A DNA stretch of 64,000 nucleotides from Lunularia cruciata (taxonomy: Eukaryota > Streptophyta > Marchantiopsida > Lunulariales > Lunulariaceae), in NCBI GenBank assembly GCA_948567375.1, contig CAOYZS010000005.1, positions 496,001 through 560,000 of the forward strand, in the 5' to 3' direction. Of this stretch, positions 32,272 to 43,985 are shown one piece after another. The translations under genes were made by a program, and so were the position numbers. Numbering within the stretch: position 1 is the first letter of the stretch; each line of letters starts with the position of its first letter. Under the pieces are notes generated by a model. That model was not told the origin of the DNA. It saw only the letters and a list, made by a program, of their open reading frames with translations, and made no database searches.

Positions 32272-33759
32272 ATGTCTGATACATCAGAAGTCAGAATGAC
32301 TGAAGATGGTACATGGGTACTAGCTGATTTACCACCAGGAAGGAAAGCAATTGGTTGTAAATGGGTTTTCAGGGTCAAACGTGGAGCTGAGAATGAGATC
32401 CTGAAGTACAAGGCAAGACTTGTTGCAAAGGGCTTCAATCAGAAAGCATCAATAGATTATTCAGAAAACTTTGCACCAGTTGCCAGGTATGGATCTATTC
32501 ACATGCTTCTAGCTCTTGCTGCAGAGAGAGATTGGGAAGTGGAGCAGTTAGATGTGAAAACAGCCTTTCTCAATGGAAATTTGAGAGAGACTATCTACAT
32601 GGATGTTCCAGATGGATATACTGAAGGCAAAGGAAAAGTATGCTTGCTTAAGAAGGCCTTATATGATCTTAAGCAAGTTCCTAGAGCCTGGTATGAGAAA
32701 CTAGACTCATACTTGAGAGAGCAGGATGTCAAACGAGCAGATTCTGAAATGAGTGTGTATACTAGAGATGATGTATACATAGCTGTATATGTAGATGATC
32801 TACTACTGTTGGGGAACAGTGAATCTACCAAAGGAGTGATAGATTTCTTGTGTTCTGTTTTTGAGATGACTATTCTTGGTCCTGTAAAACTCGTTTTGGG
32901 AATCAAAGTGAGCAAAGATAGAGAAGCAGGATGGATCCAAATTAGTCAACCACAGTATGTGAGATCCATACTAGCTAAGTATCAGATGACACAGGCAAAT
33001 CCTGTCTCTACACCTCTTGATCTGGGGTGGAAGCACAGCAGAATCATAGATGGGGAGATGAATCTCTGTGACAAAGTGTTGTATCAGAGTGCTCTTGGTT
33101 CTCTAATGTTTATCATGGTCTGTACAAGACCAGATATCTGCTATGCAGTGGGAGCACTAGTTAGATATACTAGCAACCCTGCACAAGTACATTGGAAAGG
33201 TATAATGAGTGTATTCAGGTACTTAAAGGGTACTCAAGATGCATTCTTGGAGTACAGAAAGCAAGGAAACATACTTGCTTCTACACTTGAAGCATATACA
33301 GATGCTAGTTGGGGAGATGACACAGATAACAGTAGATCAACTAGTGGATAGGTCATCATGCTTAGTGGTGGACCAATTAGCTGGCGTAGTAAACAACAAA
33401 CATCTGTTGCACTGTCTACTACTGAGGCAGAATTTATGGCTGCCTCAAATGCTACTCAAGAAGTCATCTGGAACAGGAGACTTCTTAAGGAGTTGGGTTT
33501 TGAGCAGGAGAGTCCTACTACATTGTACTGTGACAATACAGGAAGTATAGCACTCAGCAAAAATCCTGTACATCACCCAAGGACTAAGCATATTGAGATT
33601 AGAAGAAGATTTGTAGAGGAGAAAGAAAAGGAGAATGTAGTGAAGTTAGTTTACTGTCCTACACAGAAGATGACAGCTGATGTGTTTACAAAAGCATTAC
33701 CTAAAGATAAACACATAAAATGTGCAGTAGAAATGGGAATTGTCCTAAACTCTCATTAA
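32272..33759 (+). pseudogene. Copia 1 gag start fused to reverse transcriptase/RNase H (one stop)
   Basis: From ATG 32272 the first 12 codons are the gag start (M-S-D-T-S-E-V-R-M-T-E-D), followed directly by G-T-W-V-L-A-D-L-P-P-G. Nearly all of gag, protease and integrase is deleted in frame. Reverse transcriptase motifs: C-K-W-V-F-R-V-K, A-R-L-V-A-K-G, D-V-K-T-A-F-L-N-G (about 32550-32575) and the catalytic Y-V-D-D-L-L-L (32788-32808). RNase H: Y-T-D-A-S-W (about 33295-33315), S-T-T-E-A-E-F and the C-terminal K-H-I-E. A single TAG at 33349-33351 interrupts an otherwise open 495 codons, so this copy is young. Confidence 0.88.
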
Positions 33760-33766
33760 GTGGGAG

Positions 33767-33974
33767 TGTTAGTTGTGATAATCTCTAGTTTAGTGACTAG
33801 ATACATGACTAGGCTAGATACATGATTAGGATAGATACATGATTAGACTAGATACATGATTAAGGTGAAGTGAGGGCGCAGCCTCAATTAGGGCCCTGCA
33901 AAGCAACCTGCTAGAGCTTGCTTGTGCATATATATGAGTGCTCTCTGCTCATGTTAAGGTAAGTTCTCATACAT
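33767..33974 (+). repeat. Copia 1 3' LTR, truncated
   Basis: Begins TGTTAG right after the purine tract (33758-33766). It matches the 5' LTR as far as CTCATACA, where it switches to reverse transcriptase sequence. Both sources share ACATGGGTACTAG-like text at the switch (compare 32309), a short microhomology. Confidence 0.8.
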
Positions 33975-34459
33975 GGGTACTAGCTGATTTACCACCAGGT
34001 AGGAAAGCAATTGCCCGTAAGTGGGTTATCAGGGTCAAACGTGGAGCTGAGACTCAGATCCTGAAGTACAAGGCAAGACTTGTTGCAAAGGGCTTTGATC
34101 AGAAAGCATCAATAGATTATTCAGAAACTTTTTACACCTGTTGCCAGGTATGGATCTATTCGCATGCTTCTAGCTCTTGCAGCAGAGAGAGATTGGGAAG
34201 TGGAGCAGCTAGATGTGAAAACAGCCTTTCTCAATGGAGATTTGAGAGAGTCTATCTACATGGATGTTCCAGATGGATATATTGAAGGCAAAGGAAAAGT
34301 ATGCTTGCTTAAGAAGGCTTTATATGGTCTTAAGCAAGCTCCTAGAGCCTGGCATGAGAAACTAGACTCATGCTTGAGAGAGCAAGATTTCAAACGAACA
34401 GATTCTGAAATGAATATGTATACTAAAGATGATGTACACATAGCTGTATATGTAGATGA
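33975..34459 (+). pseudogene. Second copia reverse transcriptase fragment
   Basis: Near-duplicate of 32306-32800: W-V-L-A-D-L-P-P-G, A-R-L-V-A-K-G, D-V-K-T-A-F-L-N-G, ending in Y-V-D-D where it meets repeat sequence. A one-base frame change near 34130 separates two open pieces. It lacks thumb, RNase H and any LTR. Confidence 0.8.
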
Positions 34460-36897
34460 TCCATTACGTGAAATCTAGTAACGAACGTGAAATCGAGAGC
34501 CTCTATGCAAACGATAGAGGAAAAGGAAACGTGATCTAAGAGCCCGCCAGTAAGCAGTGCGTGAACAAAGATGAAGACCATGGGCTGGAGTCAGGTAAGA
34601 ACACTGTAGACACGAAAAGTCGAAGCAGGAAGCAGTCAAAGAGCGAAGGGAAAATACTAGGGAGGAATTAGTTGGGGAATGGAGGAGTGGAACAAAACAA
34701 GAGTTCTCAGTTGATCTGGCTGCAGAAACGGGTCAAAGTGTAACAGGGTAACAACAGCAGAGCGTAAGAGGACAAGATATAAAGTATATCACCACCAGCG
34801 CTATGGACGTCAGAGTCCTGAGACGCTAAACAGCTGAGGGATGCAGAAGGTGGCCATAGTAAACCTTCACAAAACCACCTGCAACTTCATCAGTGCCTCA
34901 CGCAGTGCCAAAGTAGATGAGCAATTGTCAGTACCCTCGAGTTTCTGCTCGAAAACTCATGAGTGCCAAGGCAAACTCGGTTGCTCCCCTTAAGTGCCGC
35001 TCATAAGTAGTGGGAATGTCGAAAGTACAGAAGAACAGAAATGGAAATGTGGAAGTAAAGGGCAAGCAGAAGTGTAGGCACCTAAATAAGCACAGGAGAC
35101 TCAGCCACATAATGAGTATCAGTCAACAAAGGAAAGAATCCTCATGAGTAAGAGGAGGGAAACAGACGAAACATACCTGATGTATCCCTGAAATCATAAA
35201 CATGCATTAGTAGAGAGAAAAAACCCATGATGCAGCAGAGAAATAATCAAACAAAGGTGCATGAATGATACAGAGTGGGGAGCAAGAAACATCGGCGTAC
35301 GAAACATCAGCGCTGCACGGGAAGGGACTAGTAGGGAACAAGAAACATCAGCGCTACACAGGAAGGGACTAGACAAGTCAAGCAGGAGAAACAAAGACGA
35401 ACAGAGAGGCATGTAAAAGCAATGAAAAGAGTTAGGGCATCTCGCTAAAGGCCAAAGCATGGAGGCAAATTCAGCCACATATGAAGTGACGGACCAGGTG
35501 GGCCCATGTGTCCATGTGTCCATAAGCAGAGGCCACTTGTCCAGAAGCAAAGAATCAAAGTCCACATGGCAGAAACTCAAATAGTGGTATTCCGTGTATA
35601 TATAGGTATACGAGAACAGATGCCGTTCTGGGAACGGGTTGTCCAGAACTCATGAGGTGCAAATGATTGATAAGCAAGATGTACATAATTGACAATGCTA
35701 GAATAGTGAGAAATCCATAAGGTAGAATGCATCAAATGTAACTTGAAGCAAAGGCATAATTGAAACAAATTGAGAGTAACATATGGCTAACAGACTAGTA
35801 AACCACCATGAAATCGAGAACTCTATGCAAACGACTGCGAGAAATAGGTAACACTACGTAAAAGACTGCCAGTAAGCAGTGTGTGAATGATAAAAATAAA
35901 AAACGTGGGCTGGAGTCGGGTAGGAACACTGTATACACAAGAGGTCCCATGAATCAGGCAAAGAGCGAAGGAAAAATAATAGAGAGGGAATTAGCTGGGG
36001 AATGGAGGAGTGGAACAATGCGAGAGCTCTAGGGTTGTGTGGCTGCAGAAACCTGTCTAAGTGTAACAGGGTAACGAGAGCGAAGCGAAAAAGGACAGGA
36101 TATAAAGTATATCACAACAAGCGCTATGGACGCTTGAGTCCTGAGACGCTAAACAGCAAAGGGGAAGCAGAAGGCGGCCATAGTAAACCTTCACGAAAAC
36201 ACCTGCGACTTCATCAGTGCCTCACGCAGTGCCGAAGTAGCTGAGCAATTGTCAGTACCCCTCATACCGAGTTTCTGCTCGAAAACTCATGAATGCCAAG
36301 GCAAACTCGGTTGCTCCCCTAAAGTGCAGCTCAAAGGTAATGGGAATGTCAAAAAGAACAGGGGTGGAAGTGTGGAAAGCAAGGGCAAGCAAAAGTGCAG
36401 GCATGCACTTAAGCGCTGGAGTCTTAGCCGCATAATGAGGATCAGTCCAGAAAGAAAAGAATCCACATGAGTAAGATGAGGGAAGAAATCGAGACATACC
36501 TGATGGATCCCTGAAATCACAAACATTCATTAGTAGAGAGAAAGTCCAGGACACAACAATGGGAAAGAGTCAAGCAGAGGTTCCCTAGTGATACGAGAGT
36601 GGAGCAAGAAAACTTCAGCGCTGCACGGGAAGGGGATGAGTCAACTGAAGCGGGAAAAGCAGAGGTGAAGTGAATGAAGGTGAAGGTGAAGTATACCGTA
36701 TATATAGGTATACGAGAACGGAAGTATACAGTATATATATGAATTCAGAAGTCAAGAAGGACTCCCAAACAACACTATGGCATACAGGCCTCCAGGATTC
36801 CGTGTATATATATCATTTCAAAAGTCGAGATGGTATACAAGTCTTAAAGGAAAACCAGTAGACAGTATGTACATCAAATAAAAAGTCAAGTAGATCA
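34460..36897 (-). repeat. Penelope-derived repeat field, second block
   Basis: Two successive copies of the long derivative share an ordered set of modules: ACGTGGGCTGGAGTCGG, GCTGCAGAAAC, GACAGGATATAAAGTATATC, GCTATGGACGCTTGAGTCC, TTTCTGCTCGAAAACTCATG and ACATACCTGATGGATCCC. Conserved ends lie near 35605 and 36705. The minus-strand open stretches are low-complexity and I do not treat them as genes. Confidence 0.7.
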
Positions 36898-38312
36898 ACG
36901 ATATTGGTATATATAGGTATACGAGAACAGATGCCATTCTGGGAACGGGTTATCCAGAACTCATGAGTTGCAAACGATCGTGAAGCAAGATGTACATGGT
37001 ATGCAACGCTAGAGTAGTATGAAATCCCTAAGTTAGAATGCATCGAAGGTATCCGACAGCAATGGCATAATTGAAGTAAACCTATTGGAACAACTGCATG
37101 TATAGAGAAGAAACATCAGCAAATGAAAGGTGAACTAAATGTCATTGAGAAACCAGTAGATAGCAATACGCATATTTGAGAGGCAGCCATCGAAGAAGCG
37201 GATGCCAACCTCCCACATCAGTAGCGAAAAAATACATCAGGAATAAACGGTCAACTTAAACGGATGGAGAAAAACTGGTATCAAGAGACAAGAAGTATTT
37301 TACAGATGTAAATATCGCGGGTCAAGGAAGATCGGAGTCAGGAAATGACAATTGTGGAAGGTGTAGGAGAAAGAGCACGGGAAGTAGAATATATCGCGGG
37401 GCAAGGAAGATCTTTGTCAGGAAATGAAAGTCGTGGAAGGTGTAGGAGAAAGAGCACTGGAAATAGAAATCGCTCAGAGAACGAAGGAAGATGAGCAAAG
37501 CATCCAAGGACTGGATATCGATATATCCCAGCAAGCGCTATGGACGCCTGAGTCCAGAGAATCCAAACCACTGAGGGAAGCAGAAGACGGCCATAGTACG
37601 TCTCCATGAAAACACATGCGACTTCATCAATGCCTCACGCAGTGCCGAAGTAGCTGAGATAGAGTCAATTCCCTTCATATCGAGTTTCTGCTCGAAAACT
37701 CATGAGTGCCAAGGCAAACTTGATTGCTTCCAACAGGCCGCTCTAGGTAAGGGGAAGGGCTGTAACGAATGAAGCTTCAAGTCCAAACAAAGGGCAGCAA
37801 CATTAAGAATCGGAAAGGCTAAGTAATGTAAAGCAATCAAAATCCTCTTTAAGAAAATGAAAACATGAGCAGGAATAAGAAAAGGGCCTTGAGACATACC
37901 TGGTTAAAGCCTGAAAGCAAACAGATGTTAGTATTGAAAGCAAATAACAACTAGTAGAAGTACTCGGGGAATACAGTTCTCCAGCACATCCCAACGCCAC
38001 TAGGAAATAGCATGTCCTTTGCCCTAGAAACGGAGGTTGAGTTTGAAAATCGAACGAGCAGCAATGAAAGGTGAAAGGAAGGAAATCTGCCTAAGAGAGG
38101 AAAGGAGAACGGGAAGGGCAGGAAGGGGCGGAAGGGGGAAGGGTCTGAGTTTCCGAGAGTAAGGCCCGGGGGAACAGGAAGGGCCGAAGATGACTGCGAG
38201 AAACAAAAAAGATGACTGAAAATGAGGGTATCTCGCGAAGGGTGTCAAAGGGCAGGGAAGTTCATCCACGTGTGAAGTGAAGGGCCCAAGTGGGGCACCG
38301 TGTCACGTGGTC
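36898..38312 (-). repeat. Repeat variant Z, copy 1
   Basis: About 1.41 kb, closely matching 40198-41597 throughout and 55847-56536 for its right-hand (3') half. It includes an internal tandem of about 80 bp (ATATCGCGGG..AAGGAAGATC at 37313 and 37390). On the minus strand its 3' end is the hairpin core near 36920. Confidence 0.8.
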
Positions 38313-40067
38313 TCTACTTCAGAGGCCATGTGTCAATTGCCCCGGGCATTTGGCAGAAAACTCAAAGAGCTGTAGACAGAGAGTATTTACCACTGTAGGA
38401 GGCAAGAGGGTATTCGAGTTAAGGGAAAACGATATTGGTATATATAGGTATACGAGAACGGGTTATCCAGAACTCATGAAATGCAAATGTTCGATAAGGA
38501 ATATGTACATGATTCATAATGCTAGAGGAGTGTTAAATCCCTAAGGTAGAATGCATCGAATGTAACCTGCAGCAAAGGCATAATTGAAACAAATCAAGAA
38601 TAACATATGGCTAACGGACTAATAAACAACATGAAATCCAGAGCATCTATGCAAACGACTGCGAGAAATAGGAAACATTATGTAATAGCCTGCCAGTAAG
38701 CAGTGCATGAACAATAAAGATTAAGAACGTGGGCTGGAGTCGGGTAGGAACACTGTAAACTCGAGAGGTCAAACCAGGAATCAGTCAAAGGGCAAAGGAA
38801 AAAATACTAAGGAAGGAATTAGCTGGAGTGGAACATTACGAGCGAGGAAACATTATGTAATAGCCTGCCAGTAAGCAGTGCATGAACAATAAAGATTAAG
38901 AACGTGGGCTGGAGTCGGGTAGGAACACTGTAAACTCGAGAGGTCAAACCAGGAATCAGTCAAAGGGCAAAGGAAAAAATACTAAGGAAGGAATTAGCTG
39001 GAGTGGAACATTACGAGCGTTATCGGATGGTGTGGCTGCAGAAACAGGGTCGAAGTGTAACAGGGTAACAAGAGCGAAGCGAAAGAGGACAGGATATAAA
39101 GTATATTGCAACAAGCACTATGGGCGCTTGAGTCCTGAGACACTAACCAGCAAAAGGATGCAGAAGGCGGCCATAGTAAACCTCCATGAAATGAACCTCC
39201 AGAGGTTCGTTACTTCTACAAGTGGGGAACAAGAAACATCAGCGCTGCACGGGAAGGGATGAGTCAACTCAATCAGGAAGAACAAAGTGTAAGAAAGAAA
39301 GAACAGAGAAGTAAGGAAAAGTCTGAAAAGGATTAGGGCAACGTGAAAAGGCAAAGAGAGAGGCAAAATCTGCCTCAGATGAAGTGAAGGACAAGGTAGG
39401 GCCCATATGTCCACAATCAAAGGCCCAAGTGTCCAGAAACCAACCAATCGAAATCCATATGGCAGAAAAACGAAAATAGTGGTAGGCAGATATATACAAG
39501 TTCAGGAGTCAAATAGGAATCCCATATAACAGTATGGTATACAATCCCGTATACAGTATGGTATGTGAAAAACTACTGGTATGCTCGAACATGAACAGTA
39601 TGGTATACAAGCATATGGGCAAAGGCCTATATGAGAGCATAAGCCATTCTGGGAACAGGTTATCCAGAACTCATGAAATGCAAATGATCAATAACCAAGA
39701 TGAGTGTGATGCACAATGCTAGAATACAAATAAATCCATAAGGTAGAATGGATTGAATGGAACCTGAAGCAAAGGCATAATTGTAACAAATTGGACACCA
39801 AGCTATACTGATATCTAAAGGACTAGTAAGCAACTTGAAATTACAGCTATGCGAAAGACTACAAGAAATAGAAAAAGTTATGTAAAAGACAACCAGTAAG
39901 CAGAGCGTGAACGGTGAAAACAAAAAACGTGGGCTGGAGTCGGGTAGGAACACTGTAGACTCGGGGAGGTCAAACCATGAATCAGGCAAAGGGCAAAGGA
40001 AAAATAATAGGGAGGGAATGAGTTGGGGACATGGAGTGGAAAAATGCAAGAGCTTATGGGATGGTGC
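38313..40067 (-). repeat. Penelope-derived repeat field, third block
   Basis: Further copies of the long derivative, with conserved ends near 38452 and 39632. It holds a perfect 175-bp tandem duplication (38671-39020). No genes recognised. Confidence 0.7.
38671..39020 (+). repeat. Perfect 175-bp tandem duplication
   Basis: 38671-38845 and 38846-39020 look identical by eye apart from the junction base; both start GGAAACATTATG. Confidence 0.92.
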
Positions 40068-41760
40068 AGCTTCTGTGTATATCTGAATGCTTTTGAACTT
40101 GTTTGAGTTAGTTCTTCTACAAGGGTTATTTCCAACCCCAACACCTTGTATTTTGTAAACCCTTGAGCTGCTTAACCTCATCTCAACTGAGTTATATAGG
40201 TATACGAGAACAGATGCCGTTCTGGAAACGGGTTATCCAGAACTCATGAGTTGCAAACGATTGTTAAGCAAAATGTACATGGTACGCAACGCTAGAGTAG
40301 TATGAAATCCCTAAGTTAGAATGCATCGAAGGTATCAGACAGCAATGGCATAATCGACGCAAACCTATTGGAACAACTGCATATATAAAGAAGAAACATC
40401 AGCAAATGAAAGGCGAAGTAAATGTCATTGAGAAACCAGTAGATAGCAATACGCATATTTGAGAGGCAGCCATCAAAGAAGCGGATGCCGACCTCCCACA
40501 TCAGTAGAGAAAAAATACATCAGGAATAAACGGCCAACTTAAACGGATGGAGAAAAACTGGTATCAAGAGACAAGAAGTAATCTGTAAATATTGCGGGTC
40601 AAGGAAGATCGGAGTCAAGAAACGACAATCATGGAAGGTGTAGGAGAAAGAGCACGGGAAGTAGAATATATCGCGGGGCAAGGAAGATCTTTGTCACGAA
40701 ACGAAAGTCGTGGAAGGTGTAGAAGAAAGAGCACTGGAAGTAGAAATCGCTCAGAGAACGAGGGAAGACGAGCAAAGCATCCAAGGACTGGATATCGATA
40801 TATCCCAGCAAGCGCTATGGACGCCTGAGTCCAGAGAAACCAAACCACTGAGGGAAGCAGAAGACGGCCATAGTGCATCTCCATGAAAACACATGCGACT
40901 TCATCAGTGCCTCACGCAGTGCCGAAGTAGCTGAGATAGAGTCAATACCCCTCATATCGAGTTTCTGCTCGAAAACTCATGAGTGCCAAGGCAAACTCGA
41001 TTGCTTCCAACAGTGTCCTTCAAGGTAAGGGGAAGGGCTGTAACGAATGAAGCTTCAAGTCCAAACAAAGGGCAGCAATACTAAGAATCGGAAAGGCTAA
41101 GTAATGTAAAGCAATCAGAATCCTCTCTAAGAAAATGAAAACATGAGCAGGAATAAGAAAGGGACTCAAGACATACCTGGTTAAAGCCTGAAAGCAAACC
41201 GATGTTAGTATGGAAAGCAAATAACAAATCGAAAGCAAATAACAACTAGTAGAAGTACTCAAGGAATTCACTTCTCCAAAGCATCCAACGCCACCAGGAA
41301 ATAGCATGTCCTTTGCCCTAGAAACGGGGGTTGAAAAAACACAGAGTAAAATCGAACAAGCAGCAATGAAAGGTGAAAGGAAGGCAATCATCCTAAGAGG
41401 GGAAAGGAGGATAGGAAGGGCAGGAAGGGGCTCAAGGGGGAAGGGGATTTCCGAGATTAAGGCCTCGGGGGAACAGGAAGGGGCGGAAGATGAGTGCGAG
41501 AAACAAAAAAGATGACTGAAAAATGAGGGTATCTCGCAAAGGGTCTCAAGGGGGAGGGAAGTGAAGGGCCCAAGTGGGGCCCGTGTCCCGTGGCCAACTC
41601 AACTGAGTTATATGTTTACTTCAAGGTTGGGTGTTATTAATATTGCATGAGTGAACTTCTGCGTGCTGTCTTCGAGAACTGTAGAGCAGAGAGAGATCTA
41701 GTATTGCTATTGTTAACGATTTCTACGATTTCTACGACCTCTGATACATCAGAGGTTAGA
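40068..41760 (+). repeat. Copia LTR split by repeat Z copy 2
   Basis: 40068-40197 and 41598-41760 together match the copia LTR at 54880-55130 (GAGCTGCTTAACCTCATCTCA, then TTGCATGAGTGAACT). They are separated by 40198-41597, and the LTR text CTCAACTGAGTTATAT occurs on both sides (40182-40197 and 41598-41613). Confidence 0.85.
40198..41597 (-). mobile_element. Repeat variant Z, copy 2, with 16-bp target-site duplication
   Basis: A 1,400-bp insertion flanked by a perfect 16-bp direct repeat. Read on the minus strand it ends with the conserved hairpin core (CCGTTTCCAGAACGG region) and AGGTATAC complement. A long, exact duplication of this size fits target-primed reverse transcription, not integrase. 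No reverse transcriptase is encoded here. Confidence 0.85.
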
Positions 41761-43812
41761 ATGACTGACAGACCTTCTACTTCAAGGAACACAAACAGTA
41801 GTTCTCATCATAGAGAAATGAGGACCAAGCCATTTGAGGAATGGGTGATCCAGAACTCATTAAATGCAAATGAGATGCAAGATATGTAGAGTATGCAGGA
41901 TGGCAAACATCTGATTGAATGATAGCATAAATAAACCTAACCTGGAAACATGTGAAGAGTAATACCTATACCTGGGCTTTGGGAGTAATCTGGGTTTTGG
42001 GAGAGGAATTCTCCACTATCCTCTGTGAATCAATTGATATGTCTACTGCTGGTGCTGGTGTAGCTATGTTTGCTGCTCCAACCATATGATTTGACTCCAC
42101 TTTTGTCAAATTCAATGGCAATCTAATCTTGGAAACATTGTCTTGCCTTTAAGCTGCAGGTAGCTTCAATTTTTACAGCTGTTGATGGTCCTGAAATCAA
42201 ACCCATCTCAGCAGCTACTCTACCTGATTGGGAGCACAGGAATCTTGTTACTCTTGAAGCAATAAATTCAGCATTAACTCCTGATTTGTTCCTACCGTCA
42301 GCAGTCACACATTGGCAAGCAAAACATGTGCGGATTTATTTATCATGTACGAAGGTCCAGATGATGTCACAATCATATGCCTACTGGACACTTTGATGAC
42401 TTTGAAGATGCGTGAAAGCACTAATGTAGCGAAACACATTAGAAATTCTCGTGGAGTCCTTACCCAGTTAGCTGCAGTGAACCCAATTGATGAACAGCAA
42501 GCTAAGCTTCATTTGATGACATACATCTTCTGCTATTACTTCCCTATGGCATCAATGTCTTGGGCACATCAGCAAGAATAAACTTCAACTTCTCCAACAC
42601 AAAGATCTGGTTGCTGGAATGGATCGGATCCATCATAATCTGTTTCCTGTTTGTTCACCTTGTCTTCATGGCAAACTCGAGTTCCCTTACCTCAGGAAAG
42701 AGCTACCAAAGCCACTGTTCCATTGGCTCTCATCCATTCTGATGTTTGTGGTCCCATCTTTTCTACTACTTACACTGGTTACATATACTGTGTGCCCTTC
42801 ATTGATGATAACACAAGGTACACATTCTTGTATCTACTCAAGTTCAAACCTGAAGCTTTTACTTGTTTCCAAGAATATGTGGCCTACGCATAGAGTCAAC
42901 TCAATCAGAAGGTTCAGATGGTGCACTTGGACCATGGTGGTGAATACAAGTCTGCAGATTTTCAACTTTTCTGCAAAGGCAAAGGTATCATGCGCCAGTT
43001 CAGGACTCCACACACTCCTCAGCAAAATGGTGTTGCTGAGAGAAAGAACAGAACATTGGTGGAAGCAGTCCGCACTATGTTATCTGGACTTCCCAAGCCT
43101 TACTGGGGAGAGGCACTACAAGCCACCAACTTTGGAAAATAGAAGTCTTACCAAAGCTATCTCCTCTGAAGTTACACCCTTCCAAACTCTGGTGTGGTTA
43201 TCAACCTAGGCTGTCCCTACTTGGCATTTTTGGGTGCATTGGTTATGCACATGTTCCATGTTCTTCCAGATGTAAACTCGAGTCTAAGTCTTCCAAGTGT
43301 ATTTTCGTCGGCTATGATCAGGAAAGTCAAGCTTACAGACTACAAAAGATATCTGATAACTCGATCTTTTCTGTCAAGAGATGTTCAGTTTCAAGAACAT
43401 TCCTATGCTCATGAGCATAAACAGTGTTCTGACACTTAGGATGTTCAACTGAATTTCATCTGTGATCCGAAAATTTTCCTTTCCTAAACTTTTACTGAAG
43501 CAATATGGTTTATGCGCTTGGTAAGTGACCTGGGTTTTTCAGAACAACAATGAAGCCGTACTGCGACAGTAACAACGGAATTGACCTTGTTACTCCAACA
43601 AAGCAGCATGAGAGAATGAAGTATAGACATCAGATTCCACTATATCAGAGAAAGAGTTGAAGACAAGGAGATCTCTGTTTCACGGGTGGACACCAAAGAG
43701 AATACTGCGGACATCTTCATGCCGGGATTGACTAAAGAATTGCATACAAGGTTTTGTCATGCACTAAAGGTTGTAGATAATAGACAATTACAAAACGTCT
43801 ATTAAGAGGGGG
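41761..43812 (+). pseudogene. Copia element 2: gag and integrase remnants
   Basis: Gag start M-T-D-R-P-S-T-S (41761) is interrupted by a repeat core near 41830-41900. 42050-42500 holds more gag text (F-N-G-N, A-V-D-G-P-E-I-K-P, D-W-E-H-R). 42600-42690 is the zinc-binding pre-integrase (M-D-R-I-H-H-N ... C-S-P-C). Integrase core: H-S-D-V-C-G-P (42740), L-D-H-G-G-E-Y (42924) and Q-Q-N-G-V-A-E-R-K-N (43021), so all three catalytic acids are present. 43230-43440 is the domain after integrase. 43560-43800 is an RNase H tail (N-T-A-D-I-F). Most of reverse transcriptase is deleted. Frameshifts throughout. Confidence 0.82.
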
Positions 43813-43985
43813 TGTTAGATTAGCATCATTATAATGGAGTTTTTTTCACTCATGCGATAGCTATCCAGGCATAGCTCTTGATCCTCTCGAGCTTGCCCAT
43901 GTACCCATCAAATCCCAGTTCTGGGATTATCAGCAGTTCAATCAAACGATCCTCTACTCACATGCATTTTCTCACAGCCGAAATT
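43804..43985 (+). repeat. Copia element 2 polypurine tract and 3' LTR start
   Basis: AAGAGGGGG (43804-43812) is followed by TGTTAGATTAGC, the LTR start. The LTR can be followed for roughly 170 bp until repeat sequence begins. It does not match the LTR of copia 1 beyond the first bases, so this is a different copia family. Confidence 0.65.

Larger units (their letters stand above)
31089..34459 (+). mobile_element. Ty1/copia element 1, composite and deleted
   Basis: Starts with an LTR TGTTAGTTGTGATAATC at 31089; a matching LTR starts at 33767 after the purine tract AAGTGGGAG. Between them are a gag start (31468), a second diverged LTR/leader end (about 31880-32270), a second gag start fused to reverse transcriptase, and RNase H. 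After the 33767 LTR, only about 208 bp long, a second reverse transcriptase fragment is joined. The whole block is flanked by similar 16-bp texts (CCATTAAGTGAAATAT near 31074 and CCATTACGTGAAATCT near 34460). Confidence 0.8.

Noticed and set aside
36490-36510. Splice-donor-like CAG/GTATGTCT on the minus strand of the repeats
   Set aside because: It recurs in every repeat copy with no consistent downstream acceptor and coding frame, so I do not call exons in the repeats.
36480-36520. Possible hammerhead ribozyme core in the repeats (CTGATG ... CTGAAA)
   Set aside because: The invariant A after CTGATG is replaced by G and no stems I and III can be drawn; sister copies read CTGGTT in its place.
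37338-37607. Minus-strand open stretches in repeats Y and Z, often over 80 codons
   Set aside because: They differ between copies by frameshifts, have low-complexity Leu/Ser/Pro-rich composition and no homology I recognise; chance openness of purine-rich plus strands.
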